Shown here piece by piece: positions 8,996 through 19,918 of a stretch of 64,000 bases of DNA. The translations under genes and the position numbers were made by a program. The notes under the pieces are model-generated. The model had not been told where the DNA came from. It saw nothing but the letters and a program-made list of their open reading frames with translations, and did not search any database. The DNA comes from Pelagomonas calceolata (Eukaryota > Sar > Pelagophyceae > Pelagomonadales > Pelagomonadaceae), in contig CAKKNE010000001.1 of NCBI GenBank assembly GCA_918797485.1, forward strand, positions 4,402,001-4,466,000, in the 5' to 3' direction. Numbering within the stretch: the first letter of the stretch is position 1; each line of letters starts with the position of its first letter.

Positions 8996-9785
8996 ATGTC
9001 GCAATCGCTCGGACCCCCCGGGTCGGTCCAAGCGGCTGGGGCCGATAACCGCATGCTCCTCATCAATGGTACCATTGACGACGGCGTCACACAAACCGTG
9101 ATCAAATCCCTCTACGACTTGGCGGCGTTCAGATCCAAAGAAGCGCATCGAGCTGGTGTTGAACAGCCCCGGGGGCTCCGTCGAGGGCGCGTTCATGATT
9201 ATCAATGTGATGGAAACCATCGAGACGCCGGTGCACACGACCGCTCTCGGGAAATGCCATTCGTCCGCCGCGGTGATACTAGCCGCGGGCGAGCCCGGTT
9301 CTCGCGCGGTGCACCAGAACGCGCGCGTCATGATCCACGGCGTCAGGGCGACAGGTTCTATAAATACCACGATAAATAGCAACGCCGACCTCGTGGCCAG
9401 CGCCGACCGCATACAACATGAACTCGACGAAATGAAGCACACGGCCAAGGCGTGGGTCGAGATGCTGGCGCGGCTGACGGGTCAGGACGAGGCGAAGCTG
9501 ACCGAGGACCTGAAGCGCGACAAGTTTCTGACGGCCGCCGAGGCGGTCGATTACGGGCTCGCCGACCTGGTGCGGGCGCCAAATCCGCGCGAGAAGAAGC
9601 GCGCGCGGGAGGGCGACGGCGGCGTTTTTGGGAACGGCGGACGGCGCCTCGGCGGACGTGCGGAGTCCGACGGCAACGACGTCATCGACCTGACCAAGGT
9701 CAAGTCGGAGGCGCCGCCGCCCGCCGAGCCGAGCCCTTCGATCGCGGCTTCCCGGCCGAAACGCGCCGCGGCGCGCAAGAAGTAG
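8996..9785 (+). CDS. ClpP-like serine protease, with an apparent frameshift
   Basis: The Clp protease proteolytic-subunit fold is split between two frames. The first frame (from ATG 8996) gives the start through QTVIKSLYDLAAF. The second gives SDPKKRIELVLNSPGGSVEGA onward to 9785. The match to ClpP is continuous if one base near 9131 is skipped. Catalytic features are present: Ser in GKCHSSA (the usual G-x-A-x-S-M-G region), His in VMIHG, and Asp in the LKRDKFLTAAEAVDYGLAD segment. The C-terminal 60 residues are a basic, low-complexity tail ending KRAAARKK, possibly nuclear or simply disordered. It lies between two paralogous MYND genes on the opposite strand. Whether the shift is a real mutation, an unrecognised tiny intron or an assembly error cannot be told here. 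Confidence 0.75.
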
Positions 9786-9841
9786 CGCCGGGTGATTCGT
9801 GCCGCTCGCGCTCCGCCTAAAAATATTATGACTGTACTTTC

Positions 9842-10957
9842 TTACGCAGCTGATGCTTCGCACGCGCTGAGCGCTGCTCGCGACTCTCGCAGGGACTCCT
9901 CAATCGCCAGTGCTCTAGGGTGCGCACCGCCGAGCACGCGCCGCGCGGCCCGTGCCGTCTCCGTGAGAATCTTCACGGCCTCGCGAAGATCATCGGCCGT
10001 GGCGCGTGGAGCCATGTAGAGCGCCCGCGCGTAAATCATCCTGAGCACGAACTTAAGTTGCTCGCTCTCTCCGAGAACACGTTGCGCCGCGGGCGCCAAT
10101 TTGCGCAACAGTGACTTGGCTTCTGCGTAGTGCTGCAGTTCAATAAGAAAGTTCGCGTAGTTGTTGGCCGCCATGAGGGTGTCGCGATGTTCCTCGCCAA
10201 AGATCCTCAGCCGTCCGGAGTATACGTCTCGATACATATTGAGAGCAGCTTCAGCCCGTCCGAGCCTTTGATACGAATTCGCCAGATTACCCTGCGCGAT
10301 GAGTAAGTATTCTTCTGGCGAGTCGTGGTACCGCAGCATAGCCAACTCGGCCTCTCTCACACGCAACGCGCCCTCCTGGTCTTCGGCGCACAAGGCGCTC
10401 CCGAGCACCGTCATCGCACTCATTCGAGCTTTGTTGTTCTCCGCCCGACCCGCGTACGTCTTCCAGCACGCCCACCCCATCGCGCAGAACACGACGCCAT
10501 GGTAGCTTTGCTCGCACAGGCTGCACGTGTGCCACCGCACCCACCTCGGGCTCATATCCAAATGGTTCTCCGCGGCCTCATCACACAAAATCCTCACCTG
10601 CTCCGCCAGGCACGACACGTGCGCGACGCCTGCCGTCCCGCGACACGCGCACCCGCGCACGAGGCCTTCCTTCGTCTTCCAGTGGACGGCTTCCGTGCAG
10701 ATGTAGCACGTCTGGCCCTTCGTGTCCTCCGCGCACGCCTCCGCCGCGACCGCTACGGCCTCCGCGTACTTGGTGTTGGCGTGGTACTGCTCGGCGCCAC
10801 CGCTTTTCCTTATCTTCCTGCAGAGCTTGTCATGGCCTGCTTTCCAGTGCTGCACCTGGCAGGCCGGCCCGCAGTAGCGCGTCTTGCAGCGGCTGCATTG
10901 CTTCGCGGCCCGCGGCGGCAGAGGGGCAGCACAGGCAGGGCATTGAGTGAGGATCAT
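9842..10957 (-). CDS. MYND zinc finger / RING-CH-like / TPR protein (paralogue 2)
   Basis: 371 residues with the same layout as the gene at 7622-8752: MYND finger (CPACAAPLPPRAAKQCSRC, YCGPACQ, HWKAGHDKLC), a Cys/His cluster (CYICTEAVHWKTKEGL, CACRGTAGVAHVSCLAEQ, CSLC), then TPR helices (ALRVREAELAMLRY, NLANSYQRLGRAEAALNMY, YANFLIELQHYAEAKSLL). The two proteins align over their whole length with many substitutions, so the duplication is not recent. The start is the first ATG, giving the same MILT N-terminus as the paralogue. Function unknown. Confidence 0.8.
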   Translation of the reverse strand: MILTQCPACAAPLPPRAAKQCSRCKTRYCGPACQVQHWKAGHDKLCRKIRKSGGAEQYHANTKYAEAVAVAAEACAEDTKGQTCYICTEAVHWKTKEGLVRGCACRGTAGVAHVSCLAEQVRILCDEAAENHLDMSPRWVRWHTCSLCEQSYHGVVFCAMGWACWKTYAGRAENNKARMSAMTVLGSALCAEDQEGALRVREAELAMLRYHDSPEEYLLIAQGNLANSYQRLGRAEAALNMYRDVYSGRLRIFGEEHRDTLMAANNYANFLIELQHYAEAKSLLRKLAPAAQRVLGESEQLKFVLRMIYARALYMAPRATADDLREAVKILTETARAARRVLGGAHPRALAIEESLRESRAALSACEASAA

Positions 10958-12275
<1,318 letters not shown>

Positions 12276-12718
12276 ACGGAGATTGTGCTGTGGTCGTCCG
12301 TACCCCTTCCCCTTCCCCTCTCCCCCTTAAATTCACATATATAGAATAGAACTCTCGGTGCCGAGGCGCGAGCGTGATCCGTGGCGGAGCTTCACTGACG
12401 CCGACGCCTGCTCGACGGCGTGGGGGGTGGTGCGTTTTCCTCGAGGCCTGGGAACGTAAAGCGGTGGCGTAAAGCCCAATTTTTTGCCAGCTAGTGTCTT
12501 ACAGGCCGCTAGCTAATACTCAAGCTCCGTGCGGCAGCGAGTTGCCTCAGAGCGAGAGCAGCCTCCTGCACGGATTAAGCACAGATCTCATAAATAAGTT
12601 CAGGCGCAGCGCCCGACGACAAATCGCCAGTGCTGAGTGGCCCACAGTGGTAGCGCGCACTACATCAACCAAAGACAGCACCGCACGCCGCCGCCGCGGC
12701 GCAACAAACGCAGCAACC
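12276..12718. other. intergenic between ARF1 and J-protein
   Basis: No gene seen. Bases 12404-12423 match the introner core at 5418-5437 at 19 of 20 positions, so a decayed element lies here. Confidence 0.45.
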
Positions 12719-13978
12719 ATGGGCGACTCCGAAAGCAGTTTGTTCAGCTTCTTCTTCTACGTGCTCTTCGTGTATCCCGCGACGAACTGGCTCCTGAAAC
12801 CGGGCCGCTTCTCGCGGACGAAGGGCCTGACCTATGCCATTTCGCTGTTAGTAGCGATCGCGGCCGTAAAAACAGGTTTGGAGCTCAAGGAGCAGGGCCC
12901 GAACTACTACCAGCTGATGAAGGTCGGACGGTCCGCGACAGCTTTGGAGATCAAGAGATCCTACAAAAAGATGTCCCTGGAACTGCACCCGGACAAGAAC
13001 CCGTCGGCGACGGCGCTGGACGACTTCGCGACGCTCAAGAACGCCTACGACGTCCTGATGGACATGGACGCGCGGGAGGTCTACGACCGGTTCGGGCCGG
13101 AAAAATTGAAACAGAAGGTCGCCGTCATCGACGAGTACAAAGTTTTGGTCGAGGTGGCCATCTTCTACGCGGCCTGGGGCATCATGACCTGGATGCTTAC
13201 GTTAGGGAAGCACAACTCGAACGCGCGGCAGTGGGTCTTCACCGGTTCGATGCGGCGTCTATGGCGGCGACGGCGTGAAGGCGGTCGCGTCGATGGCGTG
13301 GGGGGCGGCGGAGAGCTCGCATCGCGTCGTCACGTCGACGGCGTGGCCGGTGGAGAGCTCAGAGCCGCCGTCGTCGCGCCCGTCGCTCGGGAGCGTGGGC
13401 TGGCGGAGAGATCAGATAATACCGTCACCGCGACGGGAGAGATCGCACGCCGTCGCCCGGAGATATAACATAACGCAAAACGCGCAGGCATGATCGCGAT
13501 GCTCGTCGTCGAGGTCATGATGCTCCTCAAGGAGATCGAGCTGCCGGCCTGGTTCCTGCCGGCGATGACGGCCCACGAACTGATACAGCTCGGGCACAAC
13601 CTGTTTCCCGCGTTCCTCAACGGCTGTCGGTGCATCGGCGCGTACCTGTTCGTGGATTTGGACGGCCACCAGCGCGCGCTGTTAGGAGCTTTACATGAAC
13701 AGAACAAGGAAGTATTAAGGGCACTGCGAGACATCCAGACTTCGATCCAGAACGGCGGCGGCGCCGGGCCGGCGCGGCCGATGAGCGTGGGAGACGCCAT
13801 GCGCAACCTCGAGGCCGAGCTCGAGGGCAAGGACATCAAGCACCCGTCGGAGGTCAACATCTTCAGCGACGGCTTCCCGGACGGGAAGAAGAAGTCGAAC
13901 GCGAACCTGTACCTCATGATCGGCGGCTACATCGTGCTCTACTACATCTTCGCCGGCAACCAGGCGGCCTCGGCGTAA
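12719..13978 (+). CDS. membrane-bound DnaJ (J-domain) protein with one intron
   Basis: Exons 12719-13244 and 13488-13978. The join (VFTG to MIAMLVVEVMM) keeps frame and completes a membrane segment; total 338 residues. Order: N-terminal hydrophobic segment (FSFFFYVLFVYPATNWLL), second hydrophobic segment about residues 39-55, J-domain about 65-130 with YYQLMKVGRSATALEIKRSY and the HPD motif in LELHPDKNPS, then further hydrophobic segments (VAIFYAAWGIMTWML, WVFTGMIAMLVVEVMMLL) and a C-terminal anchor NLYLMIGGYIVLYYIF. The layout suits an ER-membrane co-chaperone that stimulates Hsp70. The 243-base intron has GT-AG ends and is filled with repeats of the introner core (CGATGGCGTGG-type), so it is probably an old introner. 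Confidence 0.85.
13245..13487 (+). other. introner-like intron in the J-protein gene
   Basis: GT at 13245, AG at 13486-13487. Inside are several CGTCGATGGCGTGG / CGTCGACGGCGTGG units also seen in the intact introner at 5354-5518. Terminal inverted repeats and target duplication are no longer visible. Confidence 0.6.
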
Positions 13979-13988
13979 TATCTATGAG

Positions 13989-14093
13989 ACGTTTCGTCGA
14001 TGGCGTCTTGGGGGGGGCGCGATCCGTCGTCGCGGCTGCAGGACACGTTTCGTCGATGGCGTCTTGGGGGGCGCGATCCGTCGTCGCGGCTGC
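13989..14093 (+). repeat. two tandem 49-51 bp repeats of introner-core type
   Basis: Units 13989-14039 and 14045-14093 are nearly identical (difference: two G in a poly-G run) and contain the CGTCGATGGCGT core. They lie just after the J-protein stop. Confidence 0.85.
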
Positions 14094-14395
14094 GGCGCCG
14101 GGCTCTACTCCATCTTCGCTTAGCGGCGTTCGTCTCTGTCTGTATCAACCTTGTTCTTTCCTCGTCACCTGTGAGTCGCTCCGTACCCGCAGGCCCTCGT
14201 TCGCTTATGGCCAAAAATGCTAGTGTCCTTACATGCGCTAGCCAACTATTTATTTATCGACAAACTCTCACGCTGAATAGGCCTTGGCACACCACGCCAG
14301 GCGGCCCGCGAAGACACCTGGTTGTTGGGAAAGACCTCGCTCACTGCCCTGTGGCCTCGGCGCGAACGCAACTTGATAAAAAGGGCGTACTGACG
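14094..14395. other. intergenic upstream of small ORF
   Basis: About 300 bases; no feature recognised. Probably UTRs and promoter of the following small gene. Confidence 0.3.
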
Positions 14396-14761
14396 ATGGA
14401 GAGCCCACTAAGCTCCCTGCCACCAATAAGCGCCGTGCTGTCGCCCTCGCCGCCGGAGAGCGATGGGACAGAATCCACGGCGTCCTCCCAGCCCTACGAC
14501 GACGACGCCCTCGACGCGCTCATGGGCCGCTGCGAGCACCTGTCGGCGCGCCTCGCCGCCTACGAGCGCGAGCCCGCGGCGCGGCCGCGCGGCGCCGCGA
14601 CGTCATCGAACGAACCGGGGGACTCCGTCGCCTCCTCAATAACCAACGACTTCCCGGCGCCGGAGCCCGTCGAGATGCCGCCGAAGAAGCGGCAACGGCG
14701 GCGCCGCAAGGGCCGCAAGCACGCGCGCGACGCCGCCGGCTTCGAGGGCCGCTCGCCCTGA
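14396..14761 (+). CDS. hypothetical protein with basic C-terminus
   Basis: 121 residues from ATG 14396. Ser/Pro-rich N-terminus, a short helical stretch (DALDALMGRCEHLSARLAAYERE) and a strongly basic tail (PPKKRQRRRRKGRKHARD) that looks like a nuclear localisation or nucleic-acid-binding segment. No family recognised. Coding status rests on the frame, composition and lack of overlap with another gene. Confidence 0.5.
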   Translation: MESPLSSLPPISAVLSPSPPESDGTESTASSQPYDDDALDALMGRCEHLSARLAAYEREPAARPRGAATSSNEPGDSVASSITNDFPAPEPVEMPPKKRQRRRRKGRKHARDAAGFEGRSP

Positions 14762-14906
14762 GGGCTCTCCCACATCGTAGTAAACATTAGTGTCTTAATC
14801 CGGGCCTTTGAAAAACCCGCTCTGCTGAGCTCGAGTGGCTGCTCTCCGGCCACGCGACGAACGTACGTAATAAGCAGTTGCACAACAACACGAATAGCCA
14901 TAAACG

Positions 14907-15683
14907 ATGCTACGAGCAGCCGTGCGCACGGCGCCGCGCCTCGGCAGAGCCCACAGCACCGCTGCCGAGGCCTTCAGGCACGTGGTCATGCAGCGCCACG
15001 CGGCGGCGGCCTTCGATGCGACGCGCGACGTACCAGAAGCTATCCTTGAGGACATCATGCAGCTCACGCGGCGCGCACCTTCAAGCTTCAACATCCAGCC
15101 GTGGACGTGCGTCCTCGTGCGCAGCGCCGCGCAGCGCGAATTGGTCGGACGAGCCGCGTTGTCCGAGTCGAACCGGCGGCGTGTCATGGACGCACCACTC
15201 ACAGCGGTCTTCTGCGCGGACCTCGAGCCGGCCCACGCGCTCCCGCGCGTCAAGGCGGAGGCCATCGCGCGGGGCAAGGACGCGCGGCAGGTCGAAGATT
15301 TAGAACTGGCCGTGGGCTACTACGCGACGCACGGCAAGCTCGCGTCGCTCGTCAAGGGCGTCGCCGCGAACGCGCTCAGCCCCGTCGCGCCCGCGCCGCA
15401 GCCCGAGGGCCGCAGGGCCTGGGCCTACAAGTCCGCCATGCTCGCCGCGCAGACCTACCTCCTCGCGGCGACGGCGCACGGCCTCGCGACGGCGCCCATG
15501 GAGGGCTTCGACGCCGCGCGGCTCCGCGCGTACCTGGACGTGCCCGCGCGCTACGCGCTGCCGCTCGTCGTCGCGACGGGCTACGCGCCGCCCGAGGGCC
15601 CGGAGCCGCCGCCGTCGCCGCGGCTGGACGTGACCGACCTGTTCTTCGAGGACCGGTTCGGGGCGCGCCCCGCGGCAAGCTAA
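14907..15683 (+). CDS. nitroreductase-family flavoprotein
   Basis: 258 residues. The first 20-25 (MLRAAVRTAPRLGRAHSTA) look like a mitochondrial presequence: basic, no acids. The core has the nitroreductase pattern: MQRHAAAAFD in place of the RRS-R-F FMN phosphate site, LTRRAPSSFNIQPW (the family's A-PS-N-QPW motif), an FMN-binding central helix region, and YKSAMLAAQTYLLAATAHGLATAPMEGFD (the A-Q-LML-A-GL-t--m-gf motif). These enzymes bind FMN and reduce nitro groups, quinones or enones with NAD(P)H. Single exon. Confidence 0.88.
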   Translation: MLRAAVRTAPRLGRAHSTAAEAFRHVVMQRHAAAAFDATRDVPEAILEDIMQLTRRAPSSFNIQPWTCVLVRSAAQRELVGRAALSESNRRRVMDAPLTAVFCADLEPAHALPRVKAEAIARGKDARQVEDLELAVGYYATHGKLASLVKGVAANALSPVAPAPQPEGRRAWAYKSAMLAAQTYLLAATAHGLATAPMEGFDAARLRAYLDVPARYALPLVVATGYAPPEGPEPPPSPRLDVTDLFFEDRFGARPAAS

Positions 15684-15825
15684 GTCTCGATTGTGTGTAG
15701 TACTGCCGTTGCTTTGGTTAGAGCTAGGCCCTGCCTAGCCGCCACGACCGCAGCGGGGCTGCGTGACCGAACGCCGCTGTTACAACAGGTTGGGGAAAAG
15801 GAAATTAACCGTGCCACAGAAGCGC

Positions 15826-17440
15826 CTACTTCTTCTTGGCCGCGGATTTCGTCGTCTTGCCCTCCTTCTCGGACTTGTCGACCGACTTGATGACGCCGAC
15901 CGCGACCGTCTGGCGCATGTCGCGCACGGCGAAGCGCCCGAGCGGCGGGTACTCGGCGAACGACTCGACGCACAGCGGCTTCGTCGGCTCGAGCGTGACC
16001 ATGCACGCGTCGCCCGTCTTCACGAACTTCGGGTTCTCCTCGAGCACCTTGCCTGATCGCCTGTCCATCTTCTGGTCGATGTTCTTGAACTTGCACGCGA
16101 CGTGGGCCGTGTGGCAATCGAGGACGGGCGAGTAGCCCGACGAGATCTGGCCGGGGTGGTTCATGACGATGACCTGGGCGAAGAAGGTGCTCGCGCCCTT
16201 GGGCGGGTCCTTCTTGGAGTCGCCGCACACGTTGCCGCGGCGGATGTCCTTGACCGACACGTTCTTCACGTTGAAGCCGACGTTGTCGCCCGGCACGGCC
16301 TCGGGGAGCGACTCGTGGTGCATCTCGACGGACTTGACCTCAGTCGTGATCTGGACGGGCGCGAAGGTGCAGACCATGCCCGGCTTGATGATGCCCGTCT
16401 CGACGCGGCCGACCGGCACCGTGCCGATACCGCCGATCTTGTAGACGTCCTGGAGCGGGAGGCGCAGCGGCTTGTCCGAGGGGCGCTTCGGCGGGTTGGC
16501 GTTGTCGAGCGCCTCGAGGAGGTAGGGGCCCTTGTACCACGGCATGTTCGTCGACTTGTCGATCATGTTGTCGCCCATCCAGCCCGAGATCGGCACGAAC
16601 GGGATCTTCATCGGCTTGTAGCCGACCTTCTTCAGGTAGGTCGACACCTCGGCCTTGATCTCCTTGTAGCGGCCCTCGCCGTACTTGACCGACACGTCGT
16701 CCATCTTGTTGCACGCCACGATCATCTGCTTCACGCCGAGCGTGAACGCCAGCAGCGCGTGCTCGCGCGTCTGGCCGTCCTTGGAGATACCGGCCTCGAA
16801 GCCGCCCACCGACGAGTCAATCACCAGAATGGCGATATCGGCCTGGGACGTGCCCGTGATCATGTTCTTGATGAAGTCGCGGTGGCCCGGCGCGTCGATG
16901 ACCGTGAAGTAGAACTTCGGCGACTCGAACTTCCAGAGCGCAATGTCAATCGTGATACCGCGCTCGCGCTCGGCCTTGAGGTTGTCAAGCACCCACGCGT
17001 ACTTGAACGAGGCCTTGCCGAGCTCGGCCGCCTCCTTCTCGAACTTCTCGATCGTCCGCTTGTCGATGCCGCCGCATTTGTAGATCAAGTGACCCGTCGT
17101 CGTCGACTTGCCGGCGTCGACGTGGCCGATCACCACGAGGTTGATGTGCGTCTTCTCCTTCACCTGCGATGCGGGCGCGCCGGTCGTACAACGCTCTTTC
17201 CTCACCATAGGGCTTCACGTCGCGCGTGTGTGTGTCCGGGCCTGCTGACAGTGCCCGCCGCGGCGACCGACGGTCGTTCGCTGCGGCTGGCCGCTCGTCG
17301 GTCCGTGCTAGTGGCCAAGCAAAAATCTCGCATCGCCGAAGCTCCGCACGTCGCCGTCGCAGCGCGCGGGCCCGCAACGCGCGCCTCGCTGGACGCGGAT
17401 CGGCTGGAGGATTCTCAAACGTAACGCGGGTGCGCACCAT
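15826..17440 (-). CDS. EEF1A: translation elongation factor 1-alpha, copy 1
   Basis: EF-1alpha, 446 residues when spliced. The main exon is the complement of 15826-17163 and begins [26 protein letters not shown]. GTPase motifs [14 protein letters not shown] and NKMD and the full domains II and III are present, ending KSAAKKK. The most economical 5' end is a one-codon exon: ATG at 17438-17440, followed by GTGCGC as donor, with acceptor CGCATCGCAG ending at 17164 (274-base intron). The second copy has the same arrangement. A start at 17206-17208 without splicing would give an unusual 14-residue extension and is less likely. It delivers aminoacyl-tRNA to the ribosome. The protein is identical to copy 2. 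Confidence 0.95.
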
Positions 17441-18032
17441 CTTGCTTGCTGTGCTGTAGCTTTAGCTTACGATGAAATCGCTGCTGGCAAAAGTTAGTAG
17501 CGCTAGCACCCATGTACGCTAGCTAATGTGCTGAGAGATCGTATACATACGCGGACTGTTTTTTGCCGGGTACTCGTCTCCTCCGTGTCTTTCCCGCGCA
17601 TGTTCGCCTCCGCCGACGACGGCGTCACCACCGCTGGCCGCCGCGACCGTCGCTGCCCGAGGTGCGCGCCGAGTCTCGCACCGTGTGCGCGCCGCCTGAC
17701 GCAGGGCCTGCACGAACTCAATCAGGCAGGGCCCCGGAACCGTAAAGTTTCAATAGGGATAGTTAGGGGCGTATACGGAAGGGGGGCGGGTAGGAGGCGA
17801 ACACGCCGGTGAAGGCGCGGCCGCGCGGAAAGGGTGCGACCCCTCGGGATGGTGCTTGCAGCGGGCGTCGAGAGCACGGGCGGACCGGAGCCGCGTCGGC
17901 GCCGTCGCAGCCGCGGCGGGCGGGGCACACGATTCGCGTGCGCCGCCTCCGCGGTGCGACGGGCCGGCGCGTCCCGTCCCGCCGGAGCCTCGCGTGAGCG
18001 GCAGTAGAGCCGTTCAGGGCCGCGGCACACCA
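17441..18032. other. spacer between the two EF-1alpha genes
   Basis: Holds the promoter of copy 1 and the 3' end of copy 2. It is not alike to the region upstream of copy 2, in contrast with the near-identical coding parts. No other gene seen. Confidence 0.45.
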
Positions 18033-19644
18033 TCACTTCTTCTTAGCGGCGGACTTGGTCGTCTTGCCCTCCTTCTCGGACTTGTCGACCGACTTGATCA
18101 CGCCGACCGCGACCGTCTGGCGCATGTCGCGCACGGCGAAGCGTCCGAGCGGCGGGTACTCGGCGAACGACTCGACGCACAGCGGCTTCGTCGGCTCGAG
18201 CGTCACCATGCACGCGTCGCCCGTCTTCACGAACTTAGGGTTCTCCTCGAGCACCTTGCCCGAGCGGCGGTCCATCTTCTGGTCGATGTTCTTGAACTTG
18301 CACGCGACGTGGGCCGTGTGGCAATCGAGGACGGGCGAGTAGCCCGACGAGATCTGGCCGGGGTGGTTCATGACGATGACCTGGGCGAAGAAGGTGCTCG
18401 CGCCCTTGGGCGGGTCCTTCTTGGAGTCGCCGCACACGTTGCCGCGGCGGATGTCCTTGACCGACACGTTCTTCACGTTGAAGCCGACGTTGTCGCCCGG
18501 CACGGCCTCGGGGAGCGACTCGTGGTGCATCTCGACGGACTTGACCTCAGTCGTGATCTGGACGGGCGCGAAGGTGCAGACCATGCCCGGCTTGATGATG
18601 CCCGTCTCGACGCGGCCGACCGGCACCGTGCCGATACCGCCGATCTTGTAGACGTCCTGGAGCGGGAGGCGCAGCGGCTTGTCCGAGGGGCGCTTCGGCG
18701 GGTTGGCGTTGTCGAGCGCCTCGAGGAGGTAGGGGCCCTTGTACCACGGCATGTTCGTCGACTTGTCGATCATGTTGTCGCCCATCCAGCCCGAGATCGG
18801 CACGAACGGGATCTTCATCGGCTTGTAGCCGACCTTCTTCAGGTAGGTCGACACCTCGGCCTTGATCTCCTTGTAGCGGCCCTCGCCGTACTTGACCGAC
18901 ACGTCGTCCATCTTGTTGCACGCCACGATCATCTGCTTCACGCCGAGCGTGAACGCCAGCAGCGCGTGCTCGCGCGTCTGGCCGTCCTTGGAGATACCGG
19001 CCTCGAAGCCGCCCACCGACGAGTCAATCACCAGAATGGCGATATCGGCCTGGGACGTGCCCGTGATCATGTTCTTGATGAAGTCGCGGTGGCCCGGCGC
19101 GTCGATGACCGTGAAGTAGAACTTCGGCGACTCGAACTTCCAGAGCGCAATGTCAATCGTGATACCGCGCTCGCGCTCGGCCTTGAGGTTGTCAAGCACC
19201 CACGCGTACTTGAACGAGGCCTTGCCGAGCTCGGCCGCCTCCTTCTCGAACTTCTCGATCGTCCGCTTGTCGATGCCGCCGCATTTGTAGATCAAGTGAC
19301 CCGTCGTCGTCGACTTGCCGGCGTCGACGTGGCCGATCACCACGAGGTTGATGTGCGTCTTCTCCTTCACCTGCGATGCGGGGCGCGCTCGGTCTCGTAT
19401 AAATGCACCTCATGCGGGGTTTCAGGTGTTTGCGTGTTTGAGGGGTTGCTGCCGATGGCCGGTGCAATCGCTGCGGTTGCCACAACGTCCGCGCGGCCGC
19501 AAAAGGCGCCATCGCCGGCATGGGGGATATTTGGTGATTGCGCGCCACAGGCTTGCCGCGGTGCGTGATTGCTCGATCAGCGGCCGCGCGCAATATATAT
19601 TGGGAGCAGGTGTGCAAGCAGGATAGGTTGGAGAGACGCACCAT
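18033..19644 (-). CDS. EEF1A: translation elongation factor 1-alpha, copy 2
   Basis: Same protein as copy 1. The main exon is the complement of 18033-19370, opening with GTG AAG GAG and therefore lacking its own ATG. An ATG followed by GTGCGT lies at 19642-19644, so a one-codon first exon and a 271-base intron (19371-19641, acceptor CGCATCGCAG) give the normal MVKEKTHIN start. By eye, DNA of the two copies is identical from about 16063/18270 to the intron acceptor (over 1.1 kb), while the last 230 coding bases carry several silent differences and the flanks and introns differ. That pattern suggests recent gene conversion of an older tandem duplication. Confidence 0.94.
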
Positions 19645-19918
19645 GGTTGTTTATGGAGCCTGCAAAGTCGATGTCGCCGGCGGCCGCATTACGAACCCGT
19701 TTTGCGATTTTTAAAAACTAGACGGCTCACGGCCGCGGGGAAGTGCCTCTGTGGCCGGGATGAGGGCTGCTGTGCGTGTTTTCGTGCTTCAGTTGGGCCC
19801 AATAAACTCAAAAGCAAGCAAAGCACAGCCAAATAGCTCGGCCGCTGGGCCATAACGCCTGCGAAAAGTCTCTTTTCCAGTCGCATAGATCATAAGATCG
19901 ACCTGTGCGGCGGCCCGC

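Noticed and set aside
17206-17208. ATG in copy 1 EF-1alpha giving an unspliced 460-residue protein.
   Set aside because: It adds 14 residues absent from all EF-1alpha proteins, and copy 2 has no equivalent; the shared ATG-only exon explains both.
16102-19568. Very long open frames on the plus strand across both EF-1alpha genes (440 and 570 codons).
   Set aside because: They are antisense to EF-1alpha; their sequences are the shadow of biased codon use at GC-rich third positions and are alike only because the genes are copies.
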